Shown here: positions 18,755 through 27,440 of the stretch, piece after piece
Layout of the letters: every line of letters starts with the position of its first letter
How positions within the stretch are numbered: position 1 is the first letter of the stretch
Assembly (NCBI RefSeq): GCF_002224485.1
Contig: NZ_CP022463.1
Coordinates: 1,226,464-1,290,463, forward strand
Origin: Sinomonas sp. R1AF57
Lineage (GTDB): Bacteria > Actinomycetota > Actinomycetes > Actinomycetales > Micrococcaceae
Direction of reading: 5' to 3'
DNA length: 64,000 nt
Made by a program: the position numbers and the translations under genes
The notes under the pieces: model-generated
What the model saw: only the letters and a program-made list of their open reading frames with translations
The model's database searches: none
Told to the model about the DNA's origin: nothing

Positions 18755-19058
18755 TGAACTGACTCCTCACGTGGGATAACCCCGAGACTGCTGGCCAGCT
18801 CCCCCGGCAGAGAGCTTATCCGCAGCCCGAGTTCGTCACCATGGGCGACGCCGTGTGCCCGCTTCTTCAGGGTCATCTGACGGTGTGGCGCGGGTCGGCC
18901 CACAGAAAGATGTTTGTTCAAAAGAGCCCGCGGGAAAGAGGTGGCGTGTCCGAGACCACACTGGCCGGACCTTCAGAGGGACAACAAACACCGATCGCGG
19001 GCGCGGGCGACGAGGGCTCCATCCTCATCGGTACCGCCCGTCGAAGGAGAGAACACCC
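18755..19058. other. intergenic region between two divergent secreted-protein genes
   Basis: About 300 bases without a supported gene. It must contain the promoters of both flanking genes. An 8-base inverted repeat, TGTTTGTT at 18911-18918 and AACAAACA at 18983-18990, is the only notable structure and could be a regulator site. No clear -10/-35 pair was found. Confidence 0.5.
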
Positions 19059-19613
19059 ATGAAAGCCAAGATCATCGCCCCTGTGCTTGCCGCGACGCTT
19101 TCCGGAGCCGCGCTGATGGGAGCCGCCGTTCCCGCGTCGGCAGCGCCGGCACCGACGGCGCAGCAGGCCGCGTCCACTCCCCGAGCCACAGCGCCGACTA
19201 CTGTGCCGATCACCGGAACGACGAATGGTGTGACCTCGTTTGTGGGGTCTTTCAACCTCACCCAATTCGTGGTTCAGAACGGCCAGTTGATGGCCTTGGG
19301 TAACCTCACCGGCACGCTGACTAACCCCATCACGGGCGCGGTGCAGAACGTGGACCAGCAGGTCGCGCTTCCGGTCGGCGGTAATGCAACCACGTCGGGC
19401 ACCTGTGACATCCTGCACCTCGACCTCGGCCCGCTGAATCTGGATCTCCTCGGCCTCCAGGTGCACCTGAACGAGGTCGTGCTCGACATCACCGCGCAGC
19501 CCGGCCCGGGCAACCTCCTCGGCAACCTGCTCTGCAGCGTCGCGGGCCTGCTCGACAACGGGACCGGTCTGAACGGATTGGCCAACCTGCTCAACCATCT
19601 CCTCGGACTCTGA
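19059..19613 (+). CDS. secreted hypothetical protein
   Basis: A 184-residue protein with a Sec signal peptide ending at SASAAPAP. The mature protein contains a beta-rich half (TTNGVTSFVGSFNLTQFVVQ, GNLTGTLTN) and a Leu/Gly-rich half (CDILHLDLGPLNLDLLGLQVHLNEV, then PGPGNLLGNLLCSVAGLLDN) with two cysteines that may pair. Similar small exported proteins are common in Actinobacteria, but no function is known. ATG 19059 follows GAAGGAGA at ideal spacing. A strong terminator follows. I cannot assign a role. Confidence 0.75.
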   Translation: MKAKIIAPVLAATLSGAALMGAAVPASAAPAPTAQQAASTPRATAPTTVPITGTTNGVTSFVGSFNLTQFVVQNGQLMALGNLTGTLTNPITGAVQNVDQQVALPVGGNATTSGTCDILHLDLGPLNLDLLGLQVHLNEVVLDITAQPGPGNLLGNLLCSVAGLLDNGTGLNGLANLLNHLLGL

Positions 19614-19652
19614 TCGAGCAATACTGATACCAACCAGGCACTAGCGGGTTCC

Positions 19653-19687
19653 GGAGCGGGCCCGGCCGAATCGGCCGGGCCCGCTCC
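19653..19687. terminator. long hairpin terminator
   Basis: A near-perfect palindrome with 17-base arms (GGAGCGGGCCCGGCCGA and its complement) follows the secreted-protein gene. It lacks a T tract but is by far the strongest hairpin nearby. Confidence 0.75.
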
Positions 19688-19709
19688 GCGCGTTCCGTAC
19701 GATGGCCCC

Positions 19710-20213
19710 ATGACCGAGCCTGACGCGAACGCGCAGTCCGCCGACGCCCAGACCTACCTCGAGCGGGCGATCGACGTGGCCGTCGCGAACGTGGCCGCTG
19801 GCGGCGGTCCGTTCGGCGCCGTCGTGGTCCTGCCCGACGGGCGCGTGTTCGAGGGGGAGAATCGGGTCACGCGGGACAACGACCCCACCGCGCACGCGGA
19901 GGTCGTCGCGATCCGGCGCGCCGCCGCGGTCGCGGGCTTCGACCTGAGCGGCGCGGCGCTGTACGCGAGCTGCGAGCCGTGCCCCCTGTGCCTCGCCGCG
20001 GCCCTCTGGGCGCGCGTCGCCTCGGTGCGATTCGCCGCGGACAGGCAGGACGCTGCCGCCGTCGGATTCGACGACGCTATCTTCTACGAGTATTTCGCCG
20101 CCGGCGGCGCGCACGGCGACGGCTCCCTCATGCCGGTGGTCCGCTCCGCCGTGGTCGGCCGTGAACGTCCGTTCGAGGCGTGGAACGCGTTCGAGGGCCG
20201 CATCGAGTACTGA
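19710..20213 (+). CDS. nucleoside/guanine deaminase of the CDA superfamily
   Basis: A 167-residue zinc deaminase. The zinc and catalytic motifs HAEVVAIRRA (His ligand and proton-shuttle Glu) and CEPCPLCLAA (two Cys ligands) are intact. The C-terminal part (DRQDAAAVGFDDAIFYEYF) resembles guanine deaminases of the GuaD type more than tRNA adenosine deaminase TadA, so guanine or a related base is the likely substrate. TACGAT at 19698-19703 lies 6 bases before the ATG, indicating leaderless mRNA. Confidence 0.85.
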   Translation: MTEPDANAQSADAQTYLERAIDVAVANVAAGGGPFGAVVVLPDGRVFEGENRVTRDNDPTAHAEVVAIRRAAAVAGFDLSGAALYASCEPCPLCLAAALWARVASVRFAADRQDAAAVGFDDAIFYEYFAAGGAHGDGSLMPVVRSAVVGRERPFEAWNAFEGRIEY

Positions 20214-20249
20214 ACAGCGGAGGCTCCCCGGCTCCATATACTGGAAGGC

Positions 20250-21137
20250 GTGCTTTCTGGACTGGTGATCGTGGACAAGCCGCGTGGGTGGACAAGCCAT
20301 GACGTGGTGGGGAAGATCCGCAGGCTCGCGGGCACGCGCAAGGTGGGCCACGCCGGGACCCTCGATCCGATGGCGACGGGCGTCCTCGTCGTCGGCATCA
20401 ACAAGGCCACCCGTCTGCTCTCGTACATCGTGGGCACAGAGAAGACGTACACCGCGACCATCCGGCTCGGCCAGAGCACGGTGACGGACGACGCCGAGGG
20501 CGAGGTCGTCGCGGAACGCATCGCCGCGGCGGTGACCGAGGAGCAGATCAACGACGCCGCCGCCCGCCTCACGGGCGAGATCCTGCAGGTGCCCAGCAGC
20601 GTCAGCGCCATCAAGGTGGCAGGGCAGCGCTCGTACGCGCGCGTCCGTGCGGGGGAGGAGGTCGCCCTCGAGGCGCGCCCCGTCACGATCCACTCGTTCG
20701 AGGTCCACGAGGTGCGCCGCCTCCGCGGCGGGAAGCTCCAGGACGTCGACGTCACGGTCCGCTGCTCCTCCGGCACCTACATCCGCGCCCTCGCGCGGGA
20801 CCTCGGCGCCGATCTGGGCGTCGGCGGGCACCTCACGGCGCTGCGCCGGACCCAGGTGGGGCCCTACGGCATCGAGGAGGCCGCCACGCTCGAGGAGCTC
20901 GCCGAGGACCTCCGCGTCCTCGACCTCTCCGCGGCGGCCCGGTCGCTGCTGCCGGTGCGCGAGCTGAGCGCCGACGAGGCCGTCGAGCTCTCCTTTGGGC
21001 GCCGCATCCCGGCGACCGGGACCTCCGGGCTCACCGCGGCCTTCGCGCCCGAGGGCCCGCTCGTTGCGCTCGTGAAGGACGTGGGAGGGCAGGCCAAGCC
21101 GGAGCTCGTGTTCGCCGCCCACGGTGACGACGCATGA
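20250..21137 (+). CDS. truB: tRNA pseudouridine-55 synthase
   Basis: A 295-residue enzyme that makes pseudouridine 55 in the T loop of tRNAs. GWTSHDVVGKIRRL and the catalytic Asp39 in GHAGTLDPMATGVL are present, followed by the KTYTATIRLG core and the RCSSGTYIRALARDLG motif; the C-terminal domain is the actinobacterial type. TATACT at 20237-20242 is 7 bases before the GTG start. The stop overlaps the ATG of a small membrane protein (ATGA). Confidence 0.97.
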   Translation: MLSGLVIVDKPRGWTSHDVVGKIRRLAGTRKVGHAGTLDPMATGVLVVGINKATRLLSYIVGTEKTYTATIRLGQSTVTDDAEGEVVAERIAAAVTEEQINDAAARLTGEILQVPSSVSAIKVAGQRSYARVRAGEEVALEARPVTIHSFEVHEVRRLRGGKLQDVDVTVRCSSGTYIRALARDLGADLGVGGHLTALRRTQVGPYGIEEAATLEELAEDLRVLDLSAAARSLLPVRELSADEAVELSFGRRIPATGTSGLTAAFAPEGPLVALVKDVGGQAKPELVFAAHGDDA

Positions 21138-21508
21138 CCCCGGACCCCTTCTTCTTCGTCGGCGCCGCCATCTGCGCGCTGTCGCTGGTGATCTGCGTCG
21201 TCGCCGCCGCGACCAAGACGTACCCGGGCGACGCCGCGATCGTGTCTGTGGCCGCCGTCGAGCTGTTCCTCGTCGCCTACGGCATCGGGGCGGCCATCCG
21301 CCAGGCCGGCGGAGAGGCGCTGCGCGGCGAGCCGTGGGAGTTCTGGGGGTACCTCGCGACGGCGCTGATCCTGCCCGTCGCCGCGTTCTGGTGGGCCGTC
21401 CTGGACAAGACCCGCTGGAGCAACGCCGTGCTCGCCGCGGTGCCACTGACCATTTTCGTGATGCTGTTCCGGATGGAGCAGATCTGGGACGGAGCCCCCC
21501 TGTCATGA
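21134..21508 (+). CDS. small four-helix membrane protein
   Basis: A 124-residue hydrophobic protein with four likely membrane segments (FFFVGAAICALSLVICVVAAA, VSVAAVELFLVAYGIGAAI, YLATALILPVAAFWWAVL, AVLAAVPLTIFVMLF). I do not recognise the family. It overlaps truB by ATGA and the next gene by ATGA, so the three are translationally coupled. The tight packing between truB and ribF suggests a constitutive, low-level protein. Confidence 0.8.
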   Translation: MTPDPFFFVGAAICALSLVICVVAAATKTYPGDAAIVSVAAVELFLVAYGIGAAIRQAGGEALRGEPWEFWGYLATALILPVAAFWWAVLDKTRWSNAVLAAVPLTIFVMLFRMEQIWDGAPLS

Positions 21509-21990
21509 CCGCTGACCCCTCGGGAACCAAGCCCTCCACCGGGACCACGGAGCACTCGCCCAGGACGCGCAGCGTGGGGCTGGGCAGGATCATCGTCGCC
21601 GTCTACGGCGTGTTCGCCCTCTCCTCGACGGCGCGGGCCGGCTACCAGATCGCGACCAAGTTCTCCGAGGCGCCGGTCGCGTACCTCCTGAGCGCCGCAG
21701 CCGCCGCCGTGTACATCGTCGCGACCGTTGCGATGGCGAAGCGGGGGGTGACGAGCTGGTACGTGACGCTCGCGGCCATCGTCGTCGAGCTGATCGGGGT
21801 CCTCGCGGTCGGGACCGCGACTATCATCGACGCGGCGGCGTTCCCCCACGACACCGTCTGGAGCGGGTTCGGCCGGGGCTACGGCTACGTCCCGCTCGTG
21901 CTGCCCCTCGTGGGGCTCGTCTGGCTCTTCGTGAACCGTCCGCGCACGCCGGCCGCCGGGCGCGGCGGGGCCCCGTCCGCGAGCCGGTAG
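21505..21990 (+). CDS. membrane protein of unknown function
   Basis: A 161-residue protein with a polar Thr/Ser-rich N-terminus, then about four hydrophobic segments (IIVAVYGVFALSSTARAG, AYLLSAAAAAVYIVATVAM, WYVTLAAIVVELIGVLAVG, YVPLVLPLVGLVWLFV) and a short basic tail. The second and later segments resemble uncharacterised actinobacterial membrane proteins encoded near ribF. It is coupled to the upstream gene by ATGA overlap. No motif indicates an activity. Confidence 0.78.
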   Translation: MTADPSGTKPSTGTTEHSPRTRSVGLGRIIVAVYGVFALSSTARAGYQIATKFSEAPVAYLLSAAAAAVYIVATVAMAKRGVTSWYVTLAAIVVELIGVLAVGTATIIDAAAFPHDTVWSGFGRGYGYVPLVLPLVGLVWLFVNRPRTPAAGRGGAPSASR

Positions 21991-22027
21991 GCTAGGGACG
22001 CGACATGCAGGCGACGAGGCGAGGACG

Positions 22028-23032
22028 ATGGGCTTGATCTGGCACGGTGTGGACGAGGTTCCCGATGACTTCGGCCCGACAGCCGTCACCATCGGCAACT
22101 TCGACGGCGTCCACCGCGGCCACCAGCAGGTCCTCGCCCGGCTCAAGGCCGCCGCCGCAGCCTCCGGCAGCCGGGCCGTCGCCGTGACCTTCGACCCGCA
22201 CCCCGCCCGGGTCCACCGCCCGGACACGGCGCCGCACCTCATCATGGGCATCGAGGACCGGCTCGCCGCCCTGGCGGCCTACGGGCTCGACGCGATCCTC
22301 GTCATCCACTACACGCTCGAGTTCGCCCAGCAGACGCCCGAGGAGTTCGTGCGCGGCGTCTTCGTCGACGGGCTCAAGGCGAGCCACGTCGTCGTGGGCC
22401 ACGACGTGCGCTTCGGCCGCGGCAACGCCGGCGACCTGGCGACGATGCAGGAGCTGGGGGAGCGGTTCGGCTTCGAGGTCGTGGTGGTCGAGGACTTCAC
22501 CGAGCCCGCCGCGCCCGTCGAGCGCGGCCAGGCGGACGACGCCGAGGAGCGCCGCTGCTCCTCGACGTGGGTCCGCGAGGCGCTCGACGCCGGCGACGTC
22601 CGCACCGCTGCGGAGATCCTCGGGCGCCCGCACGCCATGCACGGCGAGGTCGTGCACGGTGCGGCGCGCGGCAGAGCCCTCGGGTTCCCCACCGCCAATC
22701 TCGACCACGACTCCGCGGGCCACATCCCCGCCGACGGGATCTACGCCGGCTGGCTCGTCGACGAGAAGGGCACCCGCTGGCCCGCCGCGATCTCGGTCGG
22801 GTCCAACCCGACGTTCGCCGGCGTGGCGCGACAGGTCGAGGCGCACGTGATCGACCGCCCCGACGAGGCACCCGAGGACTTCGACCTTTACGGCCAGCGC
22901 GTCGTCGTCGAGTTCGTCGAGCGGCTGCGCGGCATGGTCGCCTACCGCGGGCCCGATGCCCTCATCGACCAGATGAAGCTCGACGTCGAGCAGGCCCACG
23001 CGATCCTCTCCGCCGCCGGGCGCTCGGTCTAG
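22028..23032 (+). CDS. ribF: bifunctional riboflavin kinase / FAD synthetase
   Basis: A 334-residue enzyme that phosphorylates riboflavin to FMN and adenylylates FMN to FAD. The N-terminal nucleotidyltransferase part has AVTIGNFDGVHRGHQQVL and VVGHDVRFGRGNAGDL; the C-terminal flavokinase part has GRALGFPTANL and SVGSNPTFAG. TAGGCT at 21988-21993 provides a -10 box, and the 30-base leader contains a GAGGCGAGG site. No FMN riboswitch fits in this leader. Confidence 0.97.
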   Translation: MGLIWHGVDEVPDDFGPTAVTIGNFDGVHRGHQQVLARLKAAAAASGSRAVAVTFDPHPARVHRPDTAPHLIMGIEDRLAALAAYGLDAILVIHYTLEFAQQTPEEFVRGVFVDGLKASHVVVGHDVRFGRGNAGDLATMQELGERFGFEVVVVEDFTEPAAPVERGQADDAEERRCSSTWVREALDAGDVRTAAEILGRPHAMHGEVVHGAARGRALGFPTANLDHDSAGHIPADGIYAGWLVDEKGTRWPAAISVGSNPTFAGVARQVEAHVIDRPDEAPEDFDLYGQRVVVEFVERLRGMVAYRGPDALIDQMKLDVEQAHAILSAAGRSV

Positions 23033-23080
23033 CGGCACCGCCCGCCGAACCACGTTTCGACAGGGCGCGGCGCGGAGCGA

Positions 23081-23086
23081 TAGAAT
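23081..23086 (+). promoter_or_regulatory. -10 box for rpsO
   Basis: TAGAAT lies about 140 bases before the rpsO start in an otherwise GC-rich region. The long leader is consistent with the autoregulated rpsO leaders known in other bacteria, though no specific S15-binding fold was worked out. Confidence 0.45.
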
Positions 23087-23224
23087 TCTCTGTGGCCCTC
23101 GCTGCAGTCCGTGGCGGCCTGGGCCGCGCCGGATCTGCCGCCCACCAGCGAGAAGGCCCGGCGTTCCCCGAGGACGCAGCGTTCTGCGGGCCGCACGGCA
23201 CGACACGAGAGGTACCGAAACCAC

Positions 23225-23494
23225 ATGGCTTTGGATCCCGCCGTCAAGCAGGAGATCATCAAGGAATACGCGACCAAGGAAGGCGACACGGGCTCCCCGG
23301 AGGTCCAGATCGCCGTCCTGACGAAGCGCATCAAGGACTTGACTGAGCACATGAAGCAGCACAAGCACGACTTCCACACCCAGCGCGGCCTGCTCGCGCT
23401 CGTGGGTCGCCGCAAGCGCATGCTCGCCTACCTGCACGACACCGACATCGCGCGCTACCGCTCGCTCATCGAGCGGCTCGGCCTCCGCCGCTAG
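23225..23494 (+). CDS. rpsO: 30S ribosomal protein S15
   Basis: An 89-residue ribosomal protein, the normal length. The conserved [39 protein letters not shown] and [20 protein letters not shown] segments are complete. S15 nucleates the 30S platform on 16S rRNA. It precedes pnp, as in most bacteria. Confidence 0.99.
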   Translation: MALDPAVKQEIIKEYATKEGDTGSPEVQIAVLTKRIKDLTEHMKQHKHDFHTQRGLLALVGRRKRMLAYLHDTDIARYRSLIERLGLRR

Positions 23495-23502
23495 TCTGTG
23501 GA

Positions 23503-23540
23503 GCGGCCCGCCTCTTCTTTCAAGGGAAGCGGCGGGCCGC
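23503..23540 (+). terminator. hairpin after rpsO
   Basis: Arms GCGGCCCGCC (23503-23512) and GGCGGGCCGC (23531-23540) enclose an 18-base loop that can itself pair CTTC with GAAG. It separates rpsO from pnp and may serve as a processing or attenuation site. Confidence 0.75.
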
Positions 23541-23714
23541 ATCACCATCCAGCAAGCGTTCTCGTACCGACTAAGACAATCCATCGTGAGGCGCCGGCAA
23601 TCTGCGGTCCTCGGTAGTGGCCTTTGCGGGCGTCCTCACCGGCCGCGCGAAGGGCCTCGATCGAAGACCGGGTTCCGCCGCCTCCGAGCAACACGAAACG
23701 GAGGTGGCTCTCCC

Positions 23715-25967
23715 ATGGAGGGTCCCGAGATCCAGTTCTCAGAGGCCGTGATCGACAACGGCCGCTTCGGCCAGCGCGTCGTGCGCTTCGAGACCGGTCG
23801 CCTCGCCAAGCAGGCCGCCGGCGCCGCGATGGCGTACATCGACGACGACACCGCCCTGCTCTCCGCCACGACCGCGGGCAAGTCCCCGCGTGAGGGCTTC
23901 GACTTCTTCCCGCTCACGGTGGACGTCGAGGAGCGCATGTACGCCGCGGGCCGCATCCCCGGCTCGTTCTTCCGCCGCGAGGGCCGCCCCTCGACCGAGG
24001 CCATCCTCGCGTGCCGCCTCATGGACCGCCCGCTGCGCCCCGCGTTCGTCAAGGGCCTGCGCAACGAGGTCCAGGTCGTCGTGACCGTGCTCGCGATCAA
24101 CCCCGACGAGCTCTACGACGTCGTCGCCATCAACGCGGCCTCGATGTCCACGCAGCTCGCGGGCCTGCCCTTCTCCGGCCCGATCGGCGGCGTCCGCGTA
24201 GCGCTCGTGCACGACGAGCACGGCGCCCAGTGGGTCGCGTTCCCGAAGCACTCGCAGCTGCAGCGCGCGACGTTCGACATGGTCGTCGCGGGCCGCATCG
24301 CCGGTGACGACGTCGCCATCATGATGGTCGAGGCCGAGGCCACCGACCACTCGTGGGGCCTCATCAAGGACGAGGGCGCCACCGCCCCGACCGAGGAGGT
24401 TGTGGCCGAGGGCCTCGAGGCCGCCAAGCCGTTCATCCGCGCCCTCTGCGAGGCCCAGCAGGACCTCGCGAACCGCTCCGCCAAGCCCACTGCCGAGTTC
24501 CCGGTCTTCCTCGACTACGAGCAGGACGCGTTCGACGCCGTCGAGGCGGCCGCCGCGGACAAGCTCGCCGAGGTCTTCCAGATCGCCGACAAGCAGGCCC
24601 GCGAGAACGCCTCCGACCAGCTCAAGGACGAGGTCCTCGCCCAGCTGGGCGGGCAGTTCGAGGGCCGCGAGAAGGAGCTCTCGGCTGCCTTCCGCTCGCT
24701 GACCAAGAAGATCGTGCGCCAGCGCATCCTCAAGGACCAGGTCCGCATCGATGGCCGTGGCCTGACGGACATCCGCCAGCTCACCGCCGAGGTCGAGGTG
24801 CTCCCGCGCGTCCACGGGTCCGCGATCTTCGAGCGCGGCGAGACTCAGATCCTCGGCGTCACCACGCTGAACATGCTCAAGATGGAGCAGCAGATCGACT
24901 CGCTCTCCCCGGAGACGCACAAGCGGTACATGCACAACTACAACTTCCCGCCGTACTCCACCGGCGAGACGGGCCGCGTCGGCTCCCCGAAGCGCCGCGA
25001 GATCGGCCACGGCGCCCTCGCCGAGCGCGCCCTCGTGCCGGTGCTGCCGAGCCGCGAGGAGTTCCCCTACGCGATCCGCCAGGTGTCCGAGGCCCTCGGC
25101 TCCAACGGCTCGACGTCGATGGGCTCCGTGTGCGCCTCGACCCTGTCGCTGCTCAACGCCGGCGTGCCGCTCAAGGCGCCGGTCGCGGGCATCGCCATGG
25201 GCCTCGTGTCCGACGAGGTGGACGGCCAGACCCGCTACGCGGCGCTGACCGACATCCTCGGTGCCGAGGACGCCTTCGGCGACATGGACTTCAAGGTCGC
25301 CGGCACGTCCGAGTTCGTCACCGCGATCCAGCTCGACACGAAGCTCGACGGCATCCCCGCCTCGGTGCTCGCGGCTGCGCTCAAGCAGGCGCGCGAGGCC
25401 CGCCTGCACATCCTGTCCGTGATCAACGCCGCGATCGAGGGCCCGGACGAGCTCTCCGAGTTCGCTCCGCGCATCATCGCGATCAAGATCCCCGTGGACA
25501 AGATCGGCGAGGTCATCGGCCCCAAGGGCAAGATGATCAACCAGATCCAGGAGGACACTGGCGCGGACATCTCCATCGAGGACGACGGCACCGTGCTCAT
25601 CGGCGCGACCGACGGCTCCTCGGCCGAGGCGGCCCGGGCCGCGATCAACGCGATCGCCAACCCGCAGCTGCCCGAGGTCGGCGAGCGCTACCTCGGCACG
25701 GTCGTCAAGACCACGACGTTCGGTGCGTTCGTCTCGCTCACCCCGGGCAAGGACGGCCTGCTGCACATCTCCGAGCTGCGCAAGCTCGCGGGAGGCAAGC
25801 GCGTGGACAACGTCGAGGACGTCGTCTCCGTGGGCCAGAAGGTCCAGGTCGAGATCACCAAGATCGACGACCGCGGCAAGCTCTCCCTCGCGCCCGTCGT
25901 GGCCGAGGACGGCGCTGCGGCCGAGGCGTCGGCCGAGCCGGCCGACGCCGCAGCGGCCGACGCGTAA
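23715..25967 (+). CDS. pnp: polyribonucleotide nucleotidyltransferase
   Basis: A 750-residue phosphorolytic 3'-5' exoribonuclease (PNPase). Two RNase PH domains are visible, the second with the active-site [35 protein letters not shown] and the metal-binding [10 protein letters not shown], followed by a KH domain ([21 protein letters not shown]) and an S1 domain ([21 protein letters not shown]). An Ala/Glu-rich tail ends the protein. ATG 23715 follows GGAGGT; an upstream in-frame GTG at 23586 would add 43 non-conserved residues and is unlikely. M16 peptidase follows 4 bases later. Confidence 0.97.
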   Translation: MEGPEIQFSEAVIDNGRFGQRVVRFETGRLAKQAAGAAMAYIDDDTALLSATTAGKSPREGFDFFPLTVDVEERMYAAGRIPGSFFRREGRPSTEAILACRLMDRPLRPAFVKGLRNEVQVVVTVLAINPDELYDVVAINAASMSTQLAGLPFSGPIGGVRVALVHDEHGAQWVAFPKHSQLQRATFDMVVAGRIAGDDVAIMMVEAEATDHSWGLIKDEGATAPTEEVVAEGLEAAKPFIRALCEAQQDLANRSAKPTAEFPVFLDYEQDAFDAVEAAAADKLAEVFQIADKQARENASDQLKDEVLAQLGGQFEGREKELSAAFRSLTKKIVRQRILKDQVRIDGRGLTDIRQLTAEVEVLPRVHGSAIFERGETQILGVTTLNMLKMEQQIDSLSPETHKRYMHNYNFPPYSTGETGRVGSPKRREIGHGALAERALVPVLPSREEFPYAIRQVSEALGSNGSTSMGSVCASTLSLLNAGVPLKAPVAGIAMGLVSDEVDGQTRYAALTDILGAEDAFGDMDFKVAGTSEFVTAIQLDTKLDGIPASVLAAALKQAREARLHILSVINAAIEGPDELSEFAPRIIAIKIPVDKIGEVIGPKGKMINQIQEDTGADISIEDDGTVLIGATDGSSAEAARAAINAIANPQLPEVGERYLGTVVKTTTFGAFVSLTPGKDGLLHISELRKLAGGKRVDNVEDVVSVGQKVQVEITKIDDRGKLSLAPVVAEDGAAAEASAEPADAAAADA

Positions 25968-25971
25968 CCGG

Positions 25972-27333
25972 ATGGCCACTGTCGAACTGCCGCTGACCGC
26001 TGGCCGGCTCGTGGACGGCGCCCCCGCGTCGACCACCGTCTTCGGGAAGGAGGGCGGCGCCGTCGTGCGCCGTTCCGTCCTCCCCGGGGGCGTGCGCGTC
26101 CTCACGGAGGCGATGCCGGGCCAGCGGTCGGCGGCGATCGGCTTCTGGGTGGGGGTGGGATCCCGTGACGAGGCCGCCGGCCAGCACGGGTCCACCCATT
26201 TCCTCGAGCACCTGCTGTTCAAGGGCACCCAGCGGCGCACCGCGCTCGAGATCGCCTCGGCGTTCGACGAGGTGGGCGGAGAGTCGAACGCCGCGACGGC
26301 GAAGGAGAGCACGTGCTACTACGCGCGCGTGCTCGACACCGACCTGCCGATGGCGATCGACGTGATCGCGGACATGATCACCTCCGCCGTCCTGGACCCC
26401 GACGAGCTCGAGCAGGAGCGCGACGTCATCCTCGAGGAGATCGCCATGGACGGCGACGACCCGACCGACGTCGCGCACGAGCACTTCGTGGCCTCCGTCC
26501 TCGGCGAGCACCCGCTGGGACGGCCGATCGGCGGCACGCCCGAGGCGATCCGCGCCGTCGCCCGTGACTCGGTGTGGGAGCACTACCGCCGCTACTACCG
26601 CCCGAACGAGCTGGTGGTCACCGCTGCGGGCGGCCTTGAGCACGACGTCGTGTGCCGGCTCGTGCTAGACGCCCTCCACGGTGCGGGCTGGGACCTGACG
26701 GAAGGCGCCCCGCCCGTCGGAAGGCGCTCGACCGTCGCCGCGGAGATCAGCGGGAGGCCCGGCCTCACCGTGATCACGCGGCAGGTCGAGCAGGCCAACG
26801 TCATCATGGGCTGCCCGTCGATCACGGCGACCGACGACCGCCGGTACGTCATGAGCGTGCTCAACGCCGTCCTGGGCGGGGGCATGTCCTCGCGCCTGTT
26901 CCAGGAGATCCGCGAGAAGCGCGGCCTCGTCTACTCGACCTACTCGTTCGCCTCGGCCTACGCCGACGCCGGGTACTTCGGGATCTACGGCGGCTGCGCC
27001 CCGGCCAAGGTCCCCCAGGTCCTGGCCCTCATGGGCGCCGAACTCGAGAAGCTCGCGGAGCACGGCATCACCGAGGAGGAGCTCCGCAAGGCCGTCGGGC
27101 AGCTTTCCGGCGGGATCGTGCTCGCCCTCGAGGACACGGGCTCGCGCATGTCCCGGCTCGGACGGGCCGAGCTCGTCTCCGGCGAGTTCCAGGACATCGA
27201 GGAGACCCTCGCGCAGATCTCCGCGGTCACTGCGGACGAGGTCCAGGACCTCGCGCGCCTCCTCGCGAACGCGCCGCGGACCGTCACGGTGGTGGGCCCG
27301 TTCGAGCAGACGGAGACCTTCGGCCTCGCCTGA
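25972..27333 (+). CDS. M16 family zinc peptidase
   Basis: A 453-residue processing-peptidase-like protein (pitrilysin/MPP family). The inverted zinc motif HFLEH is at residues 76-80, with the third ligand in the DELEQERDVILEEIAM helix, and the C-terminal half carries the typical GLVYSTYSFASAYADAG segment. Unlike some partners, the motif is complete, so it should be active. It follows pnp by 4 bases, an order conserved in many Actinobacteria and Firmicutes. The biological substrate is not known. Confidence 0.92.
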   Translation: MATVELPLTAGRLVDGAPASTTVFGKEGGAVVRRSVLPGGVRVLTEAMPGQRSAAIGFWVGVGSRDEAAGQHGSTHFLEHLLFKGTQRRTALEIASAFDEVGGESNAATAKESTCYYARVLDTDLPMAIDVIADMITSAVLDPDELEQERDVILEEIAMDGDDPTDVAHEHFVASVLGEHPLGRPIGGTPEAIRAVARDSVWEHYRRYYRPNELVVTAAGGLEHDVVCRLVLDALHGAGWDLTEGAPPVGRRSTVAAEISGRPGLTVITRQVEQANVIMGCPSITATDDRRYVMSVLNAVLGGGMSSRLFQEIREKRGLVYSTYSFASAYADAGYFGIYGGCAPAKVPQVLALMGAELEKLAEHGITEEELRKAVGQLSGGIVLALEDTGSRMSRLGRAELVSGEFQDIEETLAQISAVTADEVQDLARLLANAPRTVTVVGPFEQTETFGLA

Positions 27334-27359
27334 GAGCTGTCTCCTCCACGACAGCGACG

Positions 27360-27392
27360 TGACCCCTCAACCGCCTCGCGGCTGAGGGGTCA
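27360..27392. terminator. hairpin between convergent genes
   Basis: TGACCCCTCA (27360-27369) pairs with TGAGGGGTCA (27383-27392), and the inner CCGC/GCGG extends the stem around a CTC loop. It lies between the M16 peptidase gene and the convergent ABC permease gene. Confidence 0.7.
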
Positions 27393-27440
27393 TCTCCGTG
27401 ACGTTGAGGGGTCATGTCCCTGATGGGGGGTCATGTCCCT
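27383..27440. repeat. three tandem copies of a ~21-bp GGGGTCATSTCC unit
   Basis: Copies begin at 27383, 27405 and 27425 and read TGAGGGGTCATCTCCGTGACG, TGAGGGGTCATGTCCCTGATG and TGGGGGGTCATGTCCCT. The first copy doubles as the right arm of the terminator hairpin. The array runs right up to the stop codon of the ABC permease gene. Confidence 0.85.

Noticed and set aside
21991-22027. FMN riboswitch upstream of ribF
   Set aside because: The leader is only about 30 bases, far too short for the fold.
23586-23714. N-terminal extension of PNPase from GTG 23586
   Set aside because: The added residues are not conserved, and ATG 23715 has a strong GGAGGT site.
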